64,000 nt of DNA, taken from positions 186,001-250,000 of the forward strand of contig NW_022985074.1 of the NCBI RefSeq assembly GCF_010015585.1, given 5' to 3'. A program made the translations under genes and the position numbers. This stretch comes from Eremomyces bilateralis CBS 781.70 (lineage: Eukaryota > Ascomycota > Dothideomycetes > Eremomycetales > Eremomycetaceae). A model generated the notes under the pieces. The model had not been told where the DNA came from. It did not search any database and was given only the letters and a program-made list of their open reading frames with translations. Below, in pieces: positions 56,513-64,000 of this stretch. Positions within the stretch are counted from its first letter, which is position 1. Each line of letters starts with the position of its first letter.

Positions 56513-57149
56513 CTTCAAAGAGTCAATCGCGGATGGGAAGGTTTCCTGGTTCGTCCCGAAGGTTACCGGATATTCCAAGCTCTTGATAGGATCCACGTCC
56601 TGTCTGAGAAATACGTACGATTGATGCAAGCCGTTATACACAAATATTACATTCAATCGTCAAACACTTCTTCTTTCCCTTTCGGTGGCGTGTAAGGGTT
56701 AACCTGTGGTGAATATGCGTCGTAACTTCGGGAGTCATCACGCGGAATCCCAAGGAATGAATCCCACAACGGCTACCCGGTATACCGATATTTCCTAAAG
56801 CGGTTTAGCGCTTGACCTCCGTAACTGCCCCGTACCGACCCGCTACCATATAACAAAATGGAGGCTCTCCTATCGGCTAGGGAGAGCCGAGAGGTTACGA
56901 AGCCATCAGCAGGTATGGACTCTCTAGCTCTCCCAAATTTATATCTCATCTTATCACAGGGCCGCAGTATCGAAGCACCACAATCCAATCCGGACGAAAG
57001 TCTTCAAAGCTTGATTTTCCATCCCTCATGTCCTTTGAATAGTCGCTCCAAATACAAGGGCCGCCAGATAACATTACAACTGAATCCTGATGGGGCTAAA
57101 TTACGAACATTATCGCCTACTGCATTCTATTCCACGCAGCCCATGCGGA
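56513..57149. other. Intergenic region between RIB5 and VPS35
   Basis: RIB5 promoter and VPS35 3' region (both minus strand). AT-rich around 56,640 and 56,820-57,100; nothing recognised. Confidence 0.5.
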
Positions 57150-60100
57150 CTACTCCGGCGGGTTCGTCACAACACCTTCGAACTCCCGGCCCGAGATGTA
57201 ATCCAGCGTCCGCTGGAAATGCTTCTTCGGGTTCTCCAGCGCGGCTGTCTGCTCGTTCGAGTTGAGGTTGGAGTGGATCAGCTCGATGAGGCCGTTGACG
57301 TATTTGGTGGTGACCTAAACGGTAAAAGTAATCCTGTTAGCATCTGGACTATGAAACTGTGGACAGAGGGAAGAGAAGTGGCGATTACGTACCATCTCGT
57401 TCTCCTGGTCAAAGTAATACACATATCGATTCAGGATCTCGACGAACAACTCGACAGACACCGCAGCATCCATGCACGCGTCCGCAACACGCAGCGCTCG
57501 TTGTAAACATTCCAGGACCCGTCGCCCATCTCGGAAAAGCTGCACAAAATATTAGCCGACCGACACCAAAGGCGTTCACCCTACTAGAAGGGATACTCAC
57601 ATCCTTCGGATCCTCCTCCCCTCTCGCCCTCACCTCCGTCGCCCACCACAAATGACTCGCCAAATACACCGCCCGACACTGATCCGGCTTCTTCAGCAGC
57701 TTGCTCCCATGCAACGCCGCCTTCGTGATGAGGTTATCGTAGTTCTCGCGGCCGAAGTTCCGCGTCGGGTGCAGCGCCCCGGCGATCACGCAGATCGCCT
57801 GGAACTGCGCCCGGCTGTCGCTCACCGCCTCCTCGTAGATCGTGAACGCCTGCACGAAGAACTCGTAGGCCGGCTCCTCGAAGCCGGCTTGGTCGGCAAC
57901 TTGGCCAGCCGCGACGAAGAGGCGGAGGGAGAGGTCGTGGCTGGCGGTCACCCGGGTGTAAACGGCGGTGATCAGGGAGTGGATGAATTTGTACAGCGCG
58001 GTAGATTGCGTGGACCAGTTGTCGTCGAAATGTTCGCGGGTTTTGAACGCGCGAGCGAGTTTCAACGACACGGTGATGAGTGCGGGGGTGGTGTATTTGA
58101 TCCGCTCGTTGCCTTCCGCGAACGCCTTTTTCGCGGTTTGCAGGAGCGCGAATTGCGTGTCGTTGGTCTCGCCTTCGATTAAATGGACAAGCCGTGCTAG
58201 CATACCCTGTTCCTCTATCGTTTCGTCGGTCTCGATGCCCTTGCGTTGCAGTGGACCACCGGCGTATGCCGCACCCTGCTGCGTGCCTTCTTTGATGAGT
58301 ACCTGGAGGATCGCGAGGATGCTTTCCAGGTGTTCGACCGTGGTGATCTTCGTTTGGGTTTTGAGGAGAGTCTTGGCAATTTCGGCTGCTATGGAGCGGC
58401 GGGTAGGGTACGGTTGAGCCTGGAGGAGGGGAATGAAGTGTGGGAGGGCGAGTGCGGTGAATAGAGAAGCATATGACGTGACAGGCGCGAGGATGAGAGA
58501 GAGAACATTGGTTTGGGTGGCTTGTGAGTGGAGGTCGGCGGAATTGGTGAATTGGGAGACTTTTTCGATGGCGTAGGAGAAGACTTGGTCGACGTAGTCG
58601 AGGCGGTCGGGATAGACGGTTCTAGGACAATGTCAGCGCTGCCACATATACCCTTGAAGAAGGGACTTACAGGGCTAACCGAGCAAGAGATGCCAGTAAC
58701 GCAATCGTGTCCTGTATTGACAGTCTCTGTATCCGAACCAAGCTGGACACCTGCTCTTGAAAGATCTCAAACAGTTTGATGCTGTCCGGAATCCCTCGAC
58801 TCTTCTTTCCTTCCGCTTCGCCCTCATCAACTGCAGTCGGTGTCTCAGAATCCACTGTGATCTCCGAGGATGCTTCTTCAACCGGTGAGGTCGCTTCCGA
58901 GGGGTCGCCATTCTGCTGTTTTGACTCCGGCTTCTCTTTCGATAGCTTGAAATCCTCCAGCAACTTCACCGCCGCCTCCGTCTCTTTCCGCAGCCGCTCT
59001 TCAGGCGTCTCCGTCTCGGATTCTCGCGCAGCGTATGCGGATAATCGATCCATCAGCCCGATCACAATGGCCTTGACATTGACATGTGGGTTCAACCGCG
59101 CGGTTGCGGATAAAAACTGATCCAGGGTGTGCAGATGGAATTCATCGGGAAAGACCTGGGTGACAACTAAATCATGACTATTAGCATACGAACGTCCAAC
59201 CCACTTCCAGCTGCATAACTCACCTTCAGATAGATACTCCTGCGCCACAACATCCCGACACTGCACTACCTGCTCCAACAACGGCGCCAAAATCTTCTTA
59301 TAATTCCCCAGATCCACCAACTGACTCAACCTCACCAAATTACTCCCCACCAACAACTGCAGCTCCTGCCGCTCCTTCATCCGCTGCTCCCGTTCCCGCG
59401 AATGCCCCTGATGCTGCCACCGCACCCACAGCTTATTCATCTCCACAAAGTTCGTGAGCACGAAGCTGATGCTATCCTGCAGGTTCCCTTCGGGCCCGTC
59501 ACCCTGGCCGGCAGGGAGCTGGTCGCGCGCCTGCCCGCTGAGGTAGTAGCGGAGGAAGAGGCCGCGGATCGGGTGCTGCACGCCGCGGGACATCTCCATC
59601 ATATCTTTCATGATCTCCTTGACGGGGGCATCCGGGATGGACATGTAGACGGTGCCGACGGTGATCATGAGGTAGAGGCGAGGAATGATGTTGCCCGCGT
59701 ATTGGACGAGCTCGTAGAGGTCGGCGAGGTGGTTGGTAGGGTGGCTATCGCGGAGATAGACGGAGAGGTGACGGAGGGCGTCGAAGATAGCCATGTAGAG
59801 TTCGTAGTATTGTTTGGGGCCGAGCGTGCTGGTGCGGAGTTCGGAGACGAGGGTGGAGCTGAAGGGACAGAGGTTAGTAAGTGATACCACCAGTGGTTAG
59901 AACGTCAATATCAGGAGCAAAGCCAGCCTGGTGAACAACGCCAAACATGAGTGACGTCCAGCAACTTCAACAGGACACCCAAGCTATCCCCCTCCGCCAT
60001 GCTTGCCGTATATTCCCAAGCACCCCTCTCCAAAAGAAATCCACCACCTACCTGCATTTCAACGCATCCATCAACTTCCCTGGTGTCTCCAAGCACTTCC

Positions 60101-60188
60101 GCATCAACACCGTCTGCTGCCGAACCACCGCTAGCGCATCCTCCAGCAACCGCGCCTGGTCCTCGACGGTCGGCGGCGAGGCGGCCAT
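57150..60188 (-). CDS. VPS35: Retromer core subunit Vps35
   Basis: Predicted 866 residues. Six exons: 60188-60052, 59858-59224, 59166-58671, 58621-57601, 57539-57393, 57314-57150; introns of 193, 57, 49, 61 and 78 nt. The N-terminus [20 protein letters not shown] and [17 protein letters not shown] (across intron 1) match fungal Vps35. [17 protein letters not shown] holds the PRLYL motif that binds Vps26. [20 protein letters not shown] follows intron 2. The C-terminal half is helical HEAT-like repeats ending [20 protein letters not shown]. Retromer returns sorting receptors such as Vps10 from endosomes to the Golgi. A Ser/Glu-rich linker (about 435-500) is low-complexity. Intron 2 is stop-free and a multiple of three, so an unspliced version would still be open. 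Confidence 0.95.
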
Positions 60189-60735
60189 GGTTGGGTGGGG
60201 GGTCGCGAATGTGTGGACGGTGTGTGGATTGGGCCCGGAAGAGAGGAATGGGTGGGACGGGGACCGATTGGAATAGGATATTGGAGGATGTTGGGGTCTG
60301 GGGAGGATGGATTTGGAGCTTTGGGGTGAGCTTGGGGAGGGAGGGAGGAAGTTGGGTGGTGGCTTGGCGGTAATGACGCACGTGACTGGGATGACGATTT
60401 CAACTCCTGATTTGATGATTGTGAATGTTCGTACTGTGGAGGTTGTCAAATCCATAGCAAGGTTATGTGACTATAATATCAGGTATTTGAAGAGTAATAA
60501 ACAGATAGACTTCCGATAAATCCTAGTTTTGTCTAACAAATGCTACCCCCAAAGCACCACAGACAATCACCATATTGGTATATAATATGGGGGTCTGGGT
60601 GCATTCAAACACCAAAGTCATACACATAAATTATTGCCAGTACCGAAACAATGTCCTCTTCAACGGAATGAGCAACACTCTAATACACCACCAAACCCAT
60701 TACGTCTCCTCCACTCCTTCCCCCCTATCGCATGG
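60189..60735. other. Intergenic region between VPS35 and AIM21
   Basis: VPS35 promoter and AIM21 3' region. The segment 60,470-60,720 is AT-rich. Nothing recognised. Confidence 0.5.
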
Positions 60736-63504
60736 TCATGACTTCTCATCCCCATCCTTCGCCGCATCCTTCACCGTCCCCACCACCACCATTCCCCCCG
60801 TCCCCGCATTCCCCCCTTCCAAAATCGTAACCTTCTCCCGCTCCGTCTCCACCTCCGTCAACCCCGTCTGCGTACTCTGATCCATCACCTCCTCCTTCAC
60901 CTCCTCCACCTCCTCCGCATCTTTCGTCTCCTTGCCCCTCCCGTTCACAATCTCCTTCTCCACCCATCCCTCCCCATCAATCTCAAACAACGTCACCGTC
61001 GGCGTGAAATCAAAAGTCACCGTCTTCGCCGCCACCGCCCCGTCCGCCGCAGGACTCACCCCCGGCCGTCTCCGCTGCGGTCCCCTCGCCCTCCCCTTCC
61101 TCGCGTCCACCAACGGCGCCTTCTCCGCCTCCGGCTCCGGTGTCACCGTGGACTCTTCCGGAGGGGACTTCTTCGGCCCCTGCGGTCCTAGCTGCAGCCG
61201 ACTGTTCAAATCACTCATGAACCCGGCTTTGAGCGCTGCGAGCTTGCTCCCCACGCCGCGCGGCGGAACAACCGGCTTGGCGCGCTCGGCGCTCGGCGTC
61301 TTCTCGAGTGACGAGCCGACCGGAGCGCCTTCCGAGCTTGGGGTGCTGGGTTTGCGAGCAGGGCGCGCGGGGATGCTGGGTTTTGCGCGCTCAGGGACGG
61401 AGGGTGGTTTCTTGTCGGCCGCGGGAGGGGCGGTGTCGGCGGGTGTGGCGTCCGGGGAAGGGGAAGGGCGCACTTCGGCCACGAGTTGGGTGTAGTCGGG
61501 GGAGTCTTCCCAGATGTCTTGACTGGGGAAGCGTTGGGCAGCGGTCGGGCGGGTTTCGGATGCGACAGAGGGATGGAAGGCAGGTTTGGGGGTGGCGCCG
61601 AGGCGGGCGAGGTGGTCGGGGAGGAAGGATTGGGAGAGGGCGGAGTGGCGGGCGTGTTCGGACGCGGGGGTCTCGAAGGCCGGGTATTTGTGGTGGGCGT
61701 CTGCATCCCCGTGTGCCGGTTGCAGCGATGGCTCCGGCGTCTCGACTGCCGTCGTGTACATCAGCGACGACGGCGCGTCTTCCCACACGTCCTGGCTCGG
61801 GAATTGATGCCGCGCGAAGGACGACCGCTTCGGTTTGCCGGCCAGCGTCGCGTTATGGTGCTCCTTCGCCTTGCGCGTGTCCTCGTCGTCCTCCGGGAAC
61901 AGCGACTCGTATTCGTACACATCTTCTAGCATCGTGCGGCCGGCGACCGGTGACTCCCGGCCCTCATCGTGTGACGAGGCCCGCGAGAGCGCCAGTTGTA
62001 TGCTATTCGTCCGGCTGTGTGCCCGGCTGTGTGCCCGGCTGTGCGAGCGCGACCCTGCATTCTGCCGCGCCTCGTCCATCTCCAGGGCCAGTCGGTCCGG
62101 GTCAGGCGTGACGGCCGGCTGCAGGAACTCGCCGGAGGGGTTCTTCATGACCTCGTCGCCGGCGAGGATCGGGTGGATATCATCGTCGCCGGTGACGCTT
62201 TCGGGGCGGATACCGATGGCGTCGGGCGACGGCTCATACGCGGTGCCGCACATGTAGCTGCCACGCCGGGAGTCGCGGACGTGGATGACATCCTCGTCGT
62301 GGTCTTCGTGATCGGAGTCGATGGCGTGGTCGTGCTTGAGGCGGGAGACGGGGTCGGTATCGCTGGCGGGAAAGCTCATTTGGTGGAGGGGGGACTCGAC
62401 GTGCACGTCTTGGCCGCTGCTGGAGCGGGGTTTGCCGCCTGCTGAGGGAGGGCGGGGGGACGCGATGCGGGACGCATACTCCTCGGCGGCGCGGTTTCCG
62501 ATTTCTTCGTCGGGGGTGCCGACGGGCCCGGAACCTGAATGAGCATCGGTTAGAAAAGTTGGGTAGGAGTAACCGTAAGACTCACCACTTCCGACCGCCC
62601 GCTTCGCGCTCCCATAGACCAATTCATTCAACTCCGTACTACTCAAATGCCAATCCTTCCGATCCGCCGAAATGGCCGGTCCGTATTCTCCCTCCGTCTC
62701 CCTCGCCAACTCCTCCGGATGCTTCTGATACCACTGCTTCTCAATCTTGGTTATCTTCGGCCCAAAGCCGTGTCCATGCATCCCATAACTGCCCGGCGGT
62801 CCAGTAAACGGATCCGGAGCGGCGGTCTTGCGCGACAACTGCGGCAAACTCGTCGCCGAGTGATTTGATGGGCCTAGAGTCGGGGTAGGTGCTTGTACGT
62901 CGCCAGCATTCTTGTACAGCGGGATTTGAACACCAATTTCGGGAATGCCTTCTTCCGCGTCGTCTTTGTAGATCGACGCCGGGCGACTGCTCTGGCTATG
63001 GGACGACGTGGTCCGCGCCAAAGAAGGTCGTTCAGGAACGGACGGGCGTTCGTCGATGTCACCGACCGCCTTGCCGATGCCCGCCGCCGCCGCTTGTTGG
63101 GAGTCTGTGCGCGTGACGTTCTGGATGCGCGACTTCGCGGTGGACGACGCGAACGACGCTTTCGGGGCGTGAAGCGGGAGGTCCTCGGCGATGTTTTTCG
63201 TCTGCTCGCCGGGCGGCGTCCCGAAGGACATGTTGTCGTACTCTTCGCCTTCGTGGCCGATGGTCGGCAGGTTCACGCTTGGGGGGCGTTGGGGGAATTC
63301 TTGAGAACTCTGTTTTGAGAGGGAGAGTCCGTTTTTGTTGTGGAACGTCGGGTCGTTGAGGGGAGAGCGCGTGTAGGAGCGCTCCTCAGCGACTTCCGTC
63401 GTGCGTTTCGGACGAGCCGGAATGCAAGGGGCGTCGTTGTTGGTGGAATTGCCGGAGGATTGGCCATTTCGAGATGGACGAGGGGGGATGGTAGGAACCG
63501 TCAT
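60736..63504 (-). CDS. AIM21: Aim21-like actin-assembly regulator
   Basis: Predicted 905 residues after removing one intron (62585-62535: GTGAGT, branch TTCTAAC, CATTCAG). If retained, the frame stays open at 922 residues. The protein is disordered, acidic and Pro-rich. SH3-ligand motifs are at both ends (IPPRPSRN, IPARPKRT, KPSIPARPARKP, KPVVPPRG). The conserved C-terminal block KLAALKAGFMSDLNSRLQLG and QGPKK is diagnostic for Aim21. The central block FGPKITKIEKQWYQKHPEEL and the repeated FPSQD[V/I]WED[A/S]P (twice) are also present. In yeast Aim21 and Tda2 bind capping protein at endocytic actin patches and are recruited through SH3 proteins such as Abp1 and Bbc1. A short SHSRAHSRAHSRTNS repeat occurs near residue 490. 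Codons become G-rich towards the 3' end. Confidence 0.9.
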   Translation of the reverse strand: MTVPTIPPRPSRNGQSSGNSTNNDAPCIPARPKRTTEVAEERSYTRSPLNDPTFHNKNGLSLSKQSSQEFPQRPPSVNLPTIGHEGEEYDNMSFGTPPGEQTKNIAEDLPLHAPKASFASSTAKSRIQNVTRTDSQQAAAAGIGKAVGDIDERPSVPERPSLARTTSSHSQSSRPASIYKDDAEEGIPEIGVQIPLYKNAGDVQAPTPTLGPSNHSATSLPQLSRKTAAPDPFTGPPGSYGMHGHGFGPKITKIEKQWYQKHPEELARETEGEYGPAISADRKDWHLSSTELNELVYGSAKRAVGSGESYGYSYPTFLTDAHSGSGPVGTPDEEIGNRAAEEYASRIASPRPPSAGGKPRSSSGQDVHVESPLHQMSFPASDTDPVSRLKHDHAIDSDHEDHDEDVIHVRDSRRGSYMCGTAYEPSPDAIGIRPESVTGDDDIHPILAGDEVMKNPSGEFLQPAVTPDPDRLALEMDEARQNAGSRSHSRAHSRAHSRTNSIQLALSRASSHDEGRESPVAGRTMLEDVYEYESLFPEDDEDTRKAKEHHNATLAGKPKRSSFARHQFPSQDVWEDAPSSLMYTTAVETPEPSLQPAHGDADAHHKYPAFETPASEHARHSALSQSFLPDHLARLGATPKPAFHPSVASETRPTAAQRFPSQDIWEDSPDYTQLVAEVRPSPSPDATPADTAPPAADKKPPSVPERAKPSIPARPARKPSTPSSEGAPVGSSLEKTPSAERAKPVVPPRGVGSKLAALKAGFMSDLNSRLQLGPQGPKKSPPEESTVTPEPEAEKAPLVDARKGRARGPQRRRPGVSPAADGAVAAKTVTFDFTPTVTLFEIDGEGWVEKEIVNGRGKETKDAEEVEEVKEEVMDQSTQTGLTEVETEREKVTILEGGNAGTGGMVVVGTVKDAAKDGDEKS

Positions 63505-64000
63505 TGTATAGATATCGTAGTGGAGTTCGGGATTCGTTTAGAGGGATAATAGTGTTAGGGGAAGATAGATTCGTTGATTAAATGGATGGTAGAAAATGAA
63601 AACGGAACTGGAAAGCGAGTCAGCAGCTTGCCTTGCGTGTCCGAAACGTCAACAGCTGGGAAAAGTGTTGGTATCGTTGCGATCTAGATAAGGCCCTGGT
63701 TGTAGTTGAGCCGCCAATGAGCGCGGTCGAGATGGGGATCACGCTGCAGGCACATGCACCAGGCCTGGCAGACTCGAGAGCATTGATATGGAATCAAAGG
63801 TCGGTGAGAGAGGCATCCTCCTTGCCTTGTCGCGGTTGAGGCATTAAAGTGTCTTAGTTGATTGATTGAAGCTCAACAGAATCTTGCTCGCAATAACTAA
63901 CTCTCAATGCCTCAGTGCTGGAGGTCTCATCCAATGCGACCAGCAATTTGACGCATGACAGCCTGGAGCCAGGTCCAGGTCACGGTCATTGCTGTTTGCC
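63505..64000. other. AIM21 upstream region
   Basis: Probable AIM21 promoter and intergenic DNA up to the window edge. No gene could be supported. Confidence 0.5.

Noticed and set aside
1-64000. tRNA, rRNA, transposase or viral element
   Set aside because: Looked for tRNA B-box-like words, transposase and reverse-transcriptase motifs; nothing convincing.

Overview
The window is nuclear DNA of a filamentous ascomycete (Pezizomycotina). The evidence is many short introns (45-80 nt, GT...CTAAC/CTGAC...AG), clearly fungal single-copy genes (ERG6, AIM21, ISH1, HGH1, MZM1, ATP14, SLT11, a DUF1765 protein), and small intergenic gaps broken by a few AT-richer islands that hold gene relics. Lecanoromycetes, Eurotiomycetes, Leotiomycetes and Dothideomycetes all remain possible. 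I found no tRNA, rRNA, CRISPR array, recognisable transposase or viral element.

Layout. 0-4 kb: a SAM-dependent methyltransferase, then relics of a HET-domain gene and a protein kinase. 4-16 kb: a secreted BBE-type FAD oxidase with a histidine-rich insert, PDH E1-beta (PDB1), sterol C24-methyltransferase (ERG6), a Kre9/Knh1-like membrane protein with a frame break near its start, splicing factor SLT11, and a divergent MZM1/ZUO1 pair. 16-20 kb: a universal stress protein and a GPHR/ABA-GPCR membrane protein. 20-25.5 kb: a relic-bearing island (2OG-Fe(II) dioxygenase and NCS1 permease). 25.5-37 kb: a large EF-hand/MscS channel, ISH1/MSC1, a small mitochondrial-looking protein, 3-hydroxybutyryl-CoA dehydrogenase, inositol monophosphatase and HGH1. 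37-41.5 kb: an orphan gene and an island with the tail of a WD40 STAND (NLR) gene and a broken chitin-binding gene. 41.5-64 kb: a DUF1765 protein, ATP14, TFIIB, an M28 peptidase of the transferrin-receptor/GCPII type, a secreted Ser/Thr-rich orphan, riboflavin synthase (RIB5), the retromer core VPS35 and the actin regulator AIM21.

There is no operon-like logic and no obvious biosynthetic cluster. Mitochondrial functions recur (PDB1, MZM1, HBD, ATP14 and the 134-residue protein), which may be chance. Exon joins were worked out by hand from splice signals, reading frame and remembered family sequences. Gaps over about 300 bases are listed as separate 'other' entries.

The most unusual signals are the GGH[D/S/A]H repeats in the FAD oxidase, a sense-strand C-to-G composition switch inside most genes, a GC-AG intron in the stress-protein gene, and defence/self-recognition-type relics confined to the AT-rich islands. 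I did not find a coherent new multi-gene system.
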